Origin: Linum tenue
Lineage: Eukaryota > Streptophyta > Magnoliopsida > Malpighiales > Linaceae
Assembly (NCBI GenBank): GCA_946122785.1
Contig: CAMGYJ010000005.1
Location: forward strand, 64,182,200-64,246,199
Direction of reading: 5' to 3'
Length of the DNA stretch: 64,000 nucleotides
Part shown: piece by piece, positions 11,283 through 22,078 of the stretch
Position numbering within the stretch: position 1 is the stretch's first letter
How the letters are laid out: each line of letters begins with the position of its first letter
Notes under the pieces: generated by a model
Told to the model about the DNA's origin: nothing
The model's input: only the letters and a program-made list of their open reading frames with translations
The model's database searches: none
Position numbers and translations under genes: made by a program

Positions 11283-12542
11283 TCATCCGCGAGTTGTAAT
11301 CGGCCTGGTGGGCCGAGTACTGCTGGTAAAACTGGACCTAATGGTCCATGAGATACTGGTTTTGGAGCCCGAGCTGCTGGAGCTGGAGACCCATTTGATG
11401 GAACTGCTCCGTGAAGAAGTCCATAGACGGACTAGAAGGACCGGAGGAGGACTCGCCTCGCTCGGGTCTCCGTCGTGGCTGAAGATCCCTTGGGGGGAGC
11501 GGGGGCTCCGGCTCATCAGCATCCATGGCCCCGCCATCATCATCATCATCGGCCTCATCCTCGCCGGTGTAGTCCTCATCCTCATCATCAAGATCTGCAT
11601 CCTCCTCGGAGGCAGGGACAGCCCATCCACCCAGGAACGCACTCCATCAGAAGCCAACAGGAGCGCATTGTGAAGCACCTCCCGGCTGAGAGGGGTGGAG
11701 CCTCCCCGAGCTGTGGCATCCGAGAGGCCCGCCAGGTCGATCTCGAAATGGAGTGCCAGCCTAGTGATCAGGGGTCCAGAAAAGAGGTGGTTGGGTTTCC
11801 CGTGGCCCCGAGAGAAGGTGGTGGCCACTAAAGAACCCAAATGGAGCATATGATCTGGATCCCCCATCGAATACATGGCGTAGAGCACCCGCTTCGGGAT
11901 CTTGTGGGAACTAGTGGTGTTGGGGACTATCGAGCGGGTGATCAGCAGGTTGAGGATGTGCCACTGCGACTTGAGGGTAGAGACGTATGTCTGGCCGGCG
12001 TCGAAGTAGTTCATCCCGTAGGCGCGTTGAACTATCCGGCGGTAGAACACGTCCTGGTTCCAGTCCTTCGGATGTGGGATCTCTATCTCATGGCGGGAGT
12101 AAGGGTGGTACTGGATCCCCAGGGCGTAGGCCATCCCATCGATGCTCATCTGCCGCGGGTGCCCACCCAGCCTGAAGGTGACACCGGTGGGGGAGTCCTG
12201 GGCCGCTTTGGAGCGGTACCGGAAGGTGGTGTGGAACTCCCATACCAGCTCTATGTAGGTGGGCTCATCGATGCTCAGCAACGTCTGCCAATCAGGGTGG
12301 CTGATTTCGGTGGAGATCTCATTCATGCAGTGAAGCTGCTCGAAGAACCCCCACTCCAAATGGTGATGGCGCTGGAGCACTACGCGTATGACCCGGCGGT
12401 AATGGTCAGCGTACTCCGGGTGCAGGTATTTTTGTGTCAAGGTAGGGCTTTTGCCCTTTTGCGCCCCAAAACTCAGAAGGGGTCCCGGCCGCGACACAAA
12501 AATACCCGGTCGGGTATTTTCCCCTTTTCGGCCAAAAAACAC
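11283..12542 (-). CDS. ATHILA ORF1-like protein (retrotransposon-encoded)
   Basis: This 419-residue frame lies between the gag-protease tail and the 3' LTR, where Athila elements carry their extra ORF, sometimes called env-like. Residues about 40-260 resemble the plant ATHILA ORF-1 family: YADHYRRVIRVVLQRH, FFEQLHCMNEIS, IDEPTYIELVWEFHTTF, VTFRLGGHPRQMSIDGMAYA and GPLITRLALHFEIDL. The C-terminus is low-complexity, rich in Met, Arg and Ser, and probably out of the original frame, because another minus frame (11338-11526) carries a Pro/Gln-rich ending. The first ~35 codons overlap palindromic ATACCCGGTCGGGTAT words, so the true start may lie further in. No transmembrane segment is obvious. Function in this family is unknown. 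Confidence 0.7.
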   Translation of the reverse strand: MFFGRKGENTRPGIFVSRPGPLLSFGAQKGKSPTLTQKYLHPEYADHYRRVIRVVLQRHHHLEWGFFEQLHCMNEISTEISHPDWQTLLSIDEPTYIELVWEFHTTFRYRSKAAQDSPTGVTFRLGGHPRQMSIDGMAYALGIQYHPYSRHEIEIPHPKDWNQDVFYRRIVQRAYGMNYFDAGQTYVSTLKSQWHILNLLITRSIVPNTTSSHKIPKRVLYAMYSMGDPDHMLHLGSLVATTFSRGHGKPNHLFSGPLITRLALHFEIDLAGLSDATARGGSTPLSREVLHNALLLASDGVRSWVDGLSLPPRRMQILMMRMRTTPARMRPMMMMMAGPWMLMSRSPRSPQGIFSHDGDPSEASPPPVLLVRLWTSSRSSSIKWVSSSSSSGSKTSISWTIRSSFTSSTRPTRPITTRG

Positions 12543-12685
12543 TTTTTCTCATTTTTTTCAAACTCCCTTGCACGAAAACACCAAACTGAGGCATATCAGA
12601 CAACCTAACTTCAACACAGACGTGCCACTGACTCGAACACGACACAAACAAAGAAAAAAAAAGTGAAAAAGAAATGCAAACCGTG

Positions 12686-12703
12686 GTGGGGTTGCCTCCC
12701 CAC
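12686..12703 (-). other. Post-stop hairpin of element 2 (GTGGGG/CCCCAC)
   Basis: A perfect 6-bp stem with a 6-base loop, 46 bases after the gag-protease tail stop at 12749. It is equivalent to 854-871 and 45307-45324. Confidence 0.6.
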
Positions 12704-12748
12704 AAGGGCTTCTTTACCGTCTTTTAGTTGGACGCCCATGGTGGATGC

Positions 12749-15430
12749 TCAGAGTGGTGCAGGAACAGGTGCCTCCAAGAGCGGATCCACATCGCTCTTG
12801 AGGTATAGCTTAAGATGGTGGCCATGAACCCGACGGGTGTGACCACCAGCATTTGTTAGCTCGACCTGTCCATCCGGCAGGATGCAAGCTAGTGAGTAAT
12901 CGGATGGCCAGGGTGGTCGTGATTCAGGAGGTGGGACCAGCTCATAGTAGTCGCCAGCTTTCTTCCAAGCAGGCTTAGCCACCTTCGGCTTTGGCCGCCA
13001 CTCCTCCTTGATCTTTTTATTTGATAGTGAGGTTGAAAGGAGTGGCAGCGAAGGATTGAGAGGGGGATCCTACAAAATGAGAGGCACAAACGGATACACG
13101 ACAGGCTCGTGCACCTGGTGAGAAATAGCATGCATAGGCGAGGCAGCAAGCATATTATTATTAGCAATAGAGAAAGTTACCTGCTCCTCGCCATCTCCCA
13201 AAACCAAAGTCCCATCACGGACATCTATGAGGGCCCTGGTGGTGGCCAGGAAGGGCCTTCCTAGAATGAGTGGCACTTCTGTGTCTTCATTGATGTATAA
13301 GACAACAAAATCCACAAGATAACAAAACCTGCCAACCTTAACCAGGAGGTATTCCACTATATCCCTAGGATGAACCACAGAATGGTCAGCTAATTGAATA
13401 CTCATCTTAGTTGCACTGGGTTCACCTAGGCCTAGTTTTTTGAACAATTTGTATGGGATAACATTGATACTAGCACCTAGATCCGCCAGGGACCTCTCTA
13501 CATGTAATTTGCCAATGGAGCACGGGATAGTGAAATAACTTGGGTCCTTCTGCTTTTCTGGAAGCTTGCTCTGCAGAATGGTCGAGCACTCCTCACTCAC
13601 CATCACTGTCGAGAGATCCCCAAGTCGCTTTTTGTTGGTAAGGAGATCCTTCATGAATTTCGCATACTTGGTCATCTTCGACAGTGCCTCCACGAACGGC
13701 AGGCTGATGTTGACCTGCTTCAGCATTGCCATGAATTTGGAAAACTCAGTCTCCAACTTGTCCTTGTGTAGTCGAGTGGGGAAGGGAAGCTGGGGAACAT
13801 GCTCATTAACCACTAGTTGTGGCTTGGGAGCAGGTACTTCCTTCTCCAGCCTCACTTCTGCATCGTCGGCTGGAAGTGCTGAAGCAGGTAGCGGCTTCTT
13901 TTGCCTGGCCGGGGCAGGTACAACCGATGTTGGCTTGCCACTCCTAGTAGTGATGGCATTCAGCTGCTGGTGAGGCTCACGCGGATTAAGGATGGTAGTG
14001 GCAGGCAGAGTTCCCGGCGTCCTGGTATTGTTCTGGCGAGCTATTCCTCCAATCTTATTCTGGAGGTCCTGCAATATGGCACCTTGGTTCCTCTGGCCTG
14101 CCTCCAATGAGACAATGCTCTGGTCCATCTTGTCAAAATTCGTCTGGATGGTAGTCATGAATGCCGCCAGAATGTTTTTCGGCTCGCTTACTTGATTATC
14201 TGGAGCTGGAGCTGCTGGTGGCTCGGCATACTGGCGCTGCGGCTGCTCAAATTGTTGCCCCTGTCTGGGCTGGTAAGGTTGCTGCTGCGGAAATGGGCCT
14301 TGTCTAGCCTGGAAGGGCTGCCTCTGCTGAAAACCATCTGTTGGTGCTGGAAAACCAGGTGGTTTAGTGGTGTTGCTATTATTCCAGAAGAAGTTGGGAT
14401 GTTGGCACCACCCTTCATTGTATGTACCACTGTACGGGTCAAGGCGTCGAGCATTGTCGATGAAGTCCAACTGCTCCTGTGGTGTAGAAGACTCCCGCAT
14501 AGCTTGGCAGTCTTTCGCCAAATGGTTAGAGCTCTCACACCACTGGCACTGAGCAACTGAGGCCCCGACCAATCTTCGGCCCGGAATAAGACTGTTGGGT
14601 TACTTCAGTGTCTGGACCAACTCGGCCACCTCCCTCTCTAGCCCTGATGTGGCCTCCATGGCGTGTACACCATGATCCCGGGAACTCCTGCTTCTGGCGC
14701 TCTGCCCCGAAGAACGATCCCTGGCAGCCAGAGTAGTGATCATCTTGTTTAAATCGGGTGGAGTCTTAGCGAGAATGTCTCCTCCTGGGCATAGAGACTC
14801 AATCACCCTCTGGCTTTGCGGAGAGAGAGCACTGTAGAAGTTCCCCACGGTGAATGCATCACTGAAGCTATGATGCGGACACTACCAAAAAAATCCCGAG
14901 TACCGCTCCCATGCATCACGAAGTGACTCATCTGGCTCTTGGCGGAAATGAGTGATCTCCCGCTGAATCTCTATAGTCTTCGATGCCGGATAATACCTGT
15001 GCACGAACTTGTCGGCCAGATCGTCCCAAAAAGTGATGAACAGTGGGGGTTGGGTCTCTAGCCACCTCTTAGCATGCCCCGCCAGAGAATGGGGGAAAAG
15101 GTGGAAACGGATTGCATCATCGGGTACACCATTCATCTTGAACCCATTTGTCAGCTGCAGGAACCGGGAAAGGTGCACCCTCGCCTCTTCATCCTTCAAG
15201 CCATGGAACTGGATAGAGGATGTAATCAGCTGGATCCATCATGGCTTGATCTCAAAATTGTTCGCTGGAATGGGCGGATACAGGATGACAGGGCGGATGT
15301 CGGCGAACCGTGGGGTGTAGTAGTACTCCATAGTAGGACCCGGCGGCGGTGGTTGATACTGAGCCCCATCTGCCTGAGGGACTGGGTTGTTCCCCAGGAT
15401 CTGATTCACTGGGGGAACCTGGAGAGGCAT
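12749..15430 (-). pseudogene. Gag-protease polyprotein of element 2, lightly damaged
   Basis: In order: N-terminal gag (15239-15430); the Retrotrans_gag core (14882-15199) with FPHSLAGHAKRWLETQPP and DAWERYSGFF, ended by a stop or frameshift at 14882; then NFYSALSPQSQRVIESLCPG (14600-14848) with one stop after it. The 500-residue frame 13070-14572 has a CX2CX4HX4C zinc knuckle (CQWCESSNHLAKDC), a Gln/Pro-rich linker, the PFPTRLHKDKLETEFSKFM segment and an aspartic protease with DLGASINVIPYKLFKKL and ILGRPFLAT. A tail (12749-12982) contains RPPWPSDYSL, LPDGQVELTN, RRVHGHHLKLY and SDVDPLL. The HHLKLY region resembles an integrase C-terminal end, suggesting that RT, RNase H and the integrase core were deleted between protease and tail. 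Confidence 0.8.
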
Positions 15431-15734
15431 CCCTGGGGCGGGTTTTGTGCACCGTCCATCTCGTACTCCTCCTCAAAATCGCTGCTCAAGTGGCCGTCGA
15501 TGCGCACTTCCTCCGTAGCCAGTCTCGCTCATTGTTGTCTCCTTAGTTGGCGACAGGTGCGTTCTAGCTCCGGATCTAACGGTAGTAAACCTCCCGACTG
15601 GCTACAGGTCATGCACTACCTGCACACAGCCAAGCAAGCAAACCCGTGAAGGCACAAACGGGAAAAAGCAAACAATCAATGCAGAAATGGAAATGCTAAA
15701 GTAACAGAAATCATGTTTCTTCAACAACCTAGCC

Positions 15735-15753
15735 GTCCCCGGCAAATGCGCCA
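15735..15753 (-). other. Primer-binding site, tRNA-Asp (element 2)
   Basis: GTCCCCGGCAAATGCGCCA on the plus strand matches the tRNA-Asp 3' end with small differences. It sits six bases from the LTR start. Confidence 0.8.
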
Positions 15754-15759
15754 AAAACT

Positions 15760-17112
15760 TAACACACCTCTACCGTCACACTAGAAAGTGGCCAAGTGTA
15801 ACCACCCACTAATGCGTAGTATAGCGGGTTCAGTTCTAATGGTCAACCCGGGTCCTAGGTGTGATGACTACTCCGTGAAAGTCTTGTTATCTAGAGGTTC
15901 AATTGTAGTGAAGGTTTAGTAAAACTAGCAAGCAAAGCAATGAAAGTTGTGTTCAAGTTGAGAGAGGTCACCCAGATATGGTTCCTCCTAGACCCCAGTT
16001 AAGCCAGGTTGTAATTTACCAAGTTCAAGTTCAATGATAGTTATACTGCGGGAGGTTCTTAAACAGTCTCTAGTCTCGACTAAAGGTCTCCAGACCCTCT
16101 CAATCTGAATCCCCAATGGGCGACTAACCTCCACCGGAGTAAACAGATTGAGGCCCTAAGAAACCAAACTTCCTCTACCGAAGTAAACCCGGTACAGAAT
16201 AGTGAATTGACTCCTCGACTAAAGTCGTCAATTCACTACCTTCAATCAAGGGTGCTCTATCAACCTAGGCAGATACTCTCTTTCTAGGTCAAAGCAGAAT
16301 TAACAGGAATTTGAACAGGATTCATGCCATTCAAGAAATCAAACCTCAATTGAATATAATCATATCACTGAATGCATACTTGCGTTCATACAATCGGACC
16401 TAACATACAAATCTAGGGTTCTTCATACCCAGGTGAATGAGAAAGTTACTCCATAGAGAGAGAAGGGAAAACTAGCTCATATGCGGAAACCATACTGCGA
16501 AGGACGGGATTCTGCTTCTGGCAATCAATTGGCACTTCTCCAAGCTCAAGTCGGGCTCCAATGATGATGAAGATCGATCTAGGGCACTTGGAGAATCAGG
16601 TTCGTCACTCTCTCTAGCTATCAGCTTTCTCTCTCTAAAACTCGCAACCCTTCAAAAGTTGGCCTTCTTTTCCTTAAGAACCAGTTGTTCGCGATCCCCA
16701 GTCGTAATCCCCGGTCGGGTATTTCCAGTGTCCGATCGGGGATTTTGAACGCATCGCAGCACCAAAGGGGTTAATACCCGATCGTGGTCCAGAATACCCG
16801 ATCGGGTATTTTTGCTCTCACGTCTGGACCCCTCCTGCTTCTTGACGTCCAAAAACAGTTTTCCCCGGCCTCCCATTGCATTTTACCGGCCGGGTATTTT
16901 CACTCATGGTGGGTATTTTGCTCTTCCAACACCCTTCTACTCCAACGTCCTCCTTTTGACCCGAAACTCGTTTCCCCGCCTTCACGTCAACTCCAAGTCC
17001 TAAAATATGACATAAACACACAACCTAGCGTGAAATCGGCTTAAAACACGAGAATCGACTCTCACACAGCTCAAGAATGGTGGTAAAAACATGTGCAATC
17101 AATGGTCTATCA
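15760..17112 (-). repeat. 5' LTR of Athila-lineage element 2
   Basis: A 1353-bp LTR from TAACACACC beside the primer site to GGTCTATCA at the outer end. It contains a palindromic word cluster (16690-16920) with ATACCCGATCGGGTATT. The outer 630 bp match 9031-9662. The inner half has no partner in the window. Confidence 0.8.
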
Positions 17113-17940
17113 GAAACGCACAAACCCTATCGTAAAACCACCCTTTTAGGAGTTCAAATGCCACAAACGTCCAAGGGAAACGGGGATAAAATGTGTGCAA
17201 TTAGCCCCGAATAAGTCTTTAAGTGCTGAAAGTCCTCCTTCAAAGCTCGCCTCCTCTTCTTCTCCTCTTCTTCTCCAAGCTTCTAATTCCCTCTCTAACC
17301 TCACTCTAGGACAAGAAATCTTCCAAAAGCCATATATTCAAGGGGAGGAGTCCCCTATTAATATAATTTTAAGGACACATGCAAGTTCACAAGCACATGG
17401 CAGGAGATCACAACCGTGATCTGATAAGGAAAGGTCGCGATCATGACTTCAGTGACTTTGGTCTTGTCTGGCTTTGGAGATCGGGGTCGTGACTTCACTA
17501 TAGCGATCTGTGAGTCACGGTCGCGATCTTTCTCACATGATGGGACAGCAAGAGTCCTGAGTCGACTATAGAGACTCTCTGGTCCTCCCTTGACGCCTGC
17601 ATCTTCAAGTTCATGGCCGAAGCTCCACAGTTTACGGCCTCGCTCTTTGGCTTGAAGTTAGCAATCTTCATGCTCTACTACTTGCCCCCTACATCTCGGT
17701 CGTGATTTTCACTCCTTCAGTTACGAACTCCATTTTGGCCCCTTTTCTACACTTGTGACCTCATTTTGCACGTAAAACGTTCATATCATCTAAAGAACCC
17801 TAAAATGATAATATTCTCTTCGGGGAGCGAAATTGTGATGCATTTTATGATATATCGACATTAAGACCATAAAATAACTCAAAAAGAACCTAAACATGAA
17901 GGCTAAATAACACCATTTTGGTTGTTATCCGGTGTCATCC
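17113..17940. repeat. Probable LTR fragment of another Athila-like family
   Basis: This stretch has the same general layout as the neighbouring LTRs: a CT-rich block (17230-17300), then GC-rich palindromic words of another sequence (GATCGCGACC-type, for example ACGGTCGCGATC at 17518-17529), then an AT-rich end. No protein frame is supported. Element 2 appears to have inserted into or beside it. Boundaries are uncertain. Confidence 0.4.
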
Positions 17941-18282
17941 ACTTAGAGGTTGAATGATATCCATGAGATTAGATAGATTGTGACCAAGTATTGGATGAAA
18001 CAAATTTATTTTGGTGTAAACAATATCCCAACAGGCACTCTAGCAGAGGATGTTCGAATATAATGGCCCTCTACTATAATATTAATCAATATAGATTATA
18101 CTTGTTTAAAACAAATGATTGGGAGTTATCATATAGAACTATGGTTCGTCCAATTTTTCGATGTTAATGTCACTTGTTGGCAATGGCGAACCCATAAATT
18201 TTATTTAGTGGTGTCCCTGTCAAAAATTAAATTAAAGAAATAATTAAATAAGAAACTATCCGACTAATAAAAGTTACAACAA

Positions 18283-19740
18283 AAGTAAACGATGTGTTAC
18301 CCACTGTCTACCGTTCTCAACAAATCTCTTTCAATATATCTTACTAGACAATCATTCACGAACTGATCGTCTGTTAGATTTCGAAACTTTTTCTTGGTGT
18401 AACCCAAAGCTGAAAAATCTCTCTTAACAGTTGGGGTTGAAATCAATAAATTAATAAAACTTTGAGAAGCAAATAGACCGGTGGCTATGATAGATTCAAT
18501 TTTATCTCCGTCATCAACTCAGCCAATTCATAAGATTCTTTTAATCCATGAAATAGCTTAGGACTTTGCTACGGTGACACGCATGTCACGGTGACACGCA
18601 CTTTTCGGTCGACCTCATATAGGATTAGGTCGACCTAATCTATTGTTTCAGTGTAAAAACAGTTTCATGGTGCCTACTTTGGAGATTCATATCTTACAAT
18701 TGGCTTGATGGAAATTGGAGATTAATGGCTTGTTTTGAAGCTGAAGTATCCCTCTACACATTAAAGTACTTGGGAGCTCAATAGAAAGTCCAGAAGACCA
18801 TTTTTGAACCTGATCAAAAAGCTATGCCAAAACTAGGAATTTGTCTGAAAATGGCTAAGTCTGGGAACGTAAATGTGAAGCCTACTTTGGAGCTCAATTT
18901 GAGAAGCATGGATGAGAGTCAAGTCCAGGGGCCTCTACCACGTTAAATTACGTATTTTTTCCTACAAAGGAAAGGCATTGGATGAAATATTGATATCTTT
19001 AAGGCTTCAAACAAATGGCTCGAAGTTTCTACGAAGGCTGTTTTCCTAGCAACTTCGACCCTTTTGTTTGAAGTCTTAAAGATATCAAATCTTTCATCCA
19101 ATGCCTTGAATTTGTATAAAACATACCTAATTTAACGTGGTAGAGGCTTCTTCACTCGACTCGCATTCATGCTTCTCGAATTGAGCTCCAAAATAGACTT
19201 CACAAACACGTTTCCAGACTTAGCCATTTCCAGGCAGTTTCCCAGTTTTGGCATAGCCTTTTGATGAGGTTCAAAAATGGTCTTTTGAACTTCCTATCGA
19301 GCTCTCAATCACTTCAATATGTAGAGGGTCACTCCAGCTTCAAAACAAGCCATTAGTCTTCAATTTCCATCTAGCCAATTGTATGATATGAATCTCCAAA
19401 GTAGGCACCATGAACTGTTTTTACACTGAAACAACATATTAGGTCGACCTGATCCTATATGAGGTCGACCGAATCCTAAATGAGGTCGACCTAATCCAAA
19501 CCGAGGTCGACCGGAAAGTGCAAGTCACCGTGACATGCATGTCACCGTAGGCGCACCCAATAGCTTATCATTTTTAACACAATGACATTAATTCTCAAAA
19601 TCATGTAGAAGTAAAGAATTTAGAAAAGTGACCAAACTCTTTAGAATAAAATTGTGTGTTAGAATATGGTGGCTGGTAGGGATAAGGGATATTTGGTGGG
19701 TTTAAATTTAAACTTCGGAAAATTTGAGAATATATGAAAA
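18283..19740 (-). pseudogene. hAT-family transposase C-terminal remnant, split by a foldback element
   Basis: On the minus strand, 18283-18420 reads STPTVKRDFSALGYTKKK followed by FRNLTDDQFVNDCLVRYIER and a stop. This fits the hAT C-terminal dimerisation region (family pattern S-x-T-x-E/K-R-x-F-S-A-L, then N-D-C-L-V-x-Y-I-E-R). Upstream, KESYELAELM-like sequence runs to 18562 and continues at 19568 beyond the inserted foldback element. Other stops and frameshifts are present, and the BED finger and RNase H-like core were not found. The mobility gene is dead. Confidence 0.6.
18563..19558. mobile_element. Foldback element with LTR-derived arms
   Basis: Two arms of about 480 bp (18563-19050 and 19065-19558) are inverted copies with scattered mismatches and almost no spacer. 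The ends carry GTGACATGCATGTCAC-like palindromes and GGTCGACCT repeats. A perfect 9-bp target duplication, AATAGCTTA (18554-18562 and 19559-19567), shows it moved as a unit and suggests a Mutator-like transposase. The arm interiors (GCCTACTTTGGAGCTC, AGAAGCATGGATGAGA) resemble the copia-type LTRs at 1296-2241 and 54944-55910. A transcript would form a very long hairpin. Confidence 0.8.
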
Positions 19741-20785
19741 AATCACAAAATCAAATGAAGTGTAGTCAAATAAAAAAAATCACTAATAACTACTGTGTTA
19801 TAGATTCGAATCACATACACTAGCATTTTTTTTTCACATACTCGAACTACTATCGAAAATTGATTAATTTTACTCCCAAAATTTAGAGGTGTACTGGGAC
19901 ATCCCACCCCTCCACCTGGGTCTGCCCCTACTTGTTGGATTCGAGTATGAACTTTTTGAATGTTGATACTATATATTGTATTCAAATATGTGGATTTTTC
20001 ATTTGATCTCAAATGCTGCATTTTATTTACTATGTAAATTCTAGGGAGATTTTGTTAAAATATTTAATATATGCATAATTCTCATCGGTAAACATGTCGA
20101 TGAGATTTATAATAGATATTGCAATATCAGTCCTAATTTCACCATTTATGAAATTGCGGTTTCTCTATCATGCAAATTGTAGATTTATTGTCTCAATAAA
20201 CCACAATTGGTCATGGCTCACCACCACTATAAAAATCCTTTATGAGCAGTTTAATCCACTTGATCTTACATGCAAATAGAGAGAGTGACATACTATACCT
20301 CTAAGGAGGACTTGCATACTCTCTCTTTGTTCCATTACTTTTAAGTAGTAGGGGACTCGCCAATAATATACAATAGCCAATAGTGGACTTCTTTCTGGAT
20401 AATCCCTCCAATATAATTGAAAATATGCATGTCAAGTGAATTCAGATGTGTAGGAGAAGAGAGAGACAAGCAAGGGTTTAGCATGCTTAGCTTCCCTAGT
20501 TTATAGTACACTAAAAAAGCCCGATCACTGCATTTCGCGTCAAACGAGCGATGTGAAAGTTACATGTGATTGTAAGCGGAAATAAACTACTATGTAAGGA
20601 ACACAAATTTAAAAAACTGCAGGTCTAGCTCTCATTTGATGAAAAAATAACATGTGATAAAATCAATCATGATAAAAAAAAAATTCACAAATAGGATCAT
20701 GTAAGCAGCTGAATAAGAATTGAGAAAGCACATTTTGGAATAAATTGAAGCAAACAATAAAAATGGACTCGTTGGCCAATGAATA
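19741..20785. other. AT-rich stretch without recognised gene
   Basis: There is no long frame beyond a poor minus-strand one (19743-20021). The text near 19870-19930 (CCACCTGGGTCTGCCCC on the plus strand) could be a leftover of the hAT element. Nothing else is recognised. Confidence 0.4.
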
Positions 20786-21832
20786 GGTATCATTTGGGGA
20801 ATAACAGACAATAAAATAAAATTGAAATCCTTATTGGTTGTTGAACTTGATTTTAATAGTTGAGACTTTATTATTGGGATTCTCTCGTTCTTCGATGAGT
20901 ACTACTATCACGATCCATTCCCCCACCTTGCAGGTATCCTCGGATCTAGCAAATTGCTAAAGATATAAATAAGGGAGTCAAACCAAATACGAACAATTAA
21001 GTTATTGAGGTCGCAAAAAAATAAAATGAAGGAACGTAGCATCTTGTGTCATTAGTTCAGATGACACTTATGTTCTTTTAATGGAGAAAAATAAAATTTT
21101 CAGTTGCCTTCGTATTCGAACTCGATCGAAAAAGGTATTGTTTGGGGAATAACAGACAATAAAATAAAATTGAAATCCTTATCGGTTGTGGAACTTGTTT
21201 TTAATTGTTGAGACTTTATTACTGGGGTTCTCTTGTTCTTCGATGAGTACTACTATCACGATCCATTCCCCCAACTTGCAGGTGTCCTCAGATCTAGCAA
21301 ATTGCCAAAGAGATAAATAAGTGAGCCAAACCAAATACGAACAATGAAGTTATTGAGGTCACAAAAAATAAAATGAAGGAACGTAGCATCTTGTGTCGTT
21401 GATTCAGATGACACTTATGTTCTTTTAATGTAGAAAAAAATAAAAAAATCAGTTGTCTTCATATTCGAACTCGATCGAAAAAGGTATCGTTTGGGGAATA
21501 ACATATAATAAAATAAAATTGAAATCCATATTGGTAGTGGAACTTGATTTTAATTGTTGAGACTTTATTACTGGGATTCTCTTGTTCTTCGATGAGTACT
21601 ACTATCACGATCTATTACCCCACCTTGCAGGTGTCCTCGGATCTAGCAAATTGCTAAAGAGATAAATAGGGGAGCCTAACCAAATGCAAACAATGAAGTT
21701 GTTGAGGTCACAAAAAAATAAAATGAAGGAGCGTAGCATCTTATGTCGTTGGTTCAGATGACACTTATGTTCGTTTAATGGAGAAAAATAAAAAAAATTA
21801 GTTGTCTTTATATTCGAACACGATCGAAAAAG
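20786..21832. repeat. Three tandem copies of a ~349-bp unit
   Basis: Units start at 20786, 21134 and 21483 with GGTAT followed by (C/T)(A/G)TTTGGGGAATAAC. Each contains GATGAGTACTACTATCACGA and GGATCTAGCAAATTG, and the last two end beside TCGATCGAAAAAG. Differences are mostly substitutions and small poly-A indels. No frame crosses the units. Confidence 0.85.
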
Positions 21833-21853
21833 AGATAAATAAGGCGGTAAAAA

Positions 21854-22078
21854 TCAAATACAGACTAAGAAGTTCGTTTCGTCAAAATTCTTGAGAGACA
21901 AAAATAAAATAAAAAATGAAAAGAGATATAAATAAAAGAGAAGAAAATAAAAGAGGATATTGAAAATGAAAATAAAAAAAGATTTGAATGGGCCTACATG
22001 TACATTATAACTATTGATCTTAGAGTTGATGTTATTTATTATAAAACCTCTTAATGAATAGTAAAAAAGTAGAACCAT
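21854..22078. other. AT-rich stretch with weak hydrophobic frame
   Basis: The minus strand has a 74-residue frame rich in Phe, Leu and Tyr. Its composition follows the AT-rich DNA and I do not treat it as a gene. The region up to 22500 holds only short remnants of the GGTTAAC/TAACC type seen in the hAT elements. Confidence 0.3.

Larger units (their letters stand above)
9029..17112 (-). mobile_element. Athila-lineage Ty3/gypsy element 2 (gag-protease plus ORF1, no RT/IN)
   Basis: On the minus strand, right to left: 5' LTR 15760-17112, tRNA-Asp primer site 15735-15753, gag-protease 12749-15430, post-stop hairpin 12686-12703, ATHILA ORF1-like frame 11283-12542, conserved noncoding block 9679-10740, polypurine tract 9663-9678, truncated 3' LTR 9029-9662. 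There is no reverse transcriptase, RNase H or integrase core anywhere in the 6.1-kb internal region. No target duplication can be assigned because the left LTR has lost its inner half and its junction is chimeric. Confidence 0.8.

Noticed and set aside
11173..12608. Large plus-strand frames (11173-11673, 11841-12608)
   Set aside because: They lie opposite the ATHILA ORF1-like frame, have no motifs, and the minus frame shows family similarity.
14192..14560. Overlapping 122-residue frames on both strands
   Set aside because: Shadows of the Gln-rich linker and zinc-knuckle part of the gag-protease frame.
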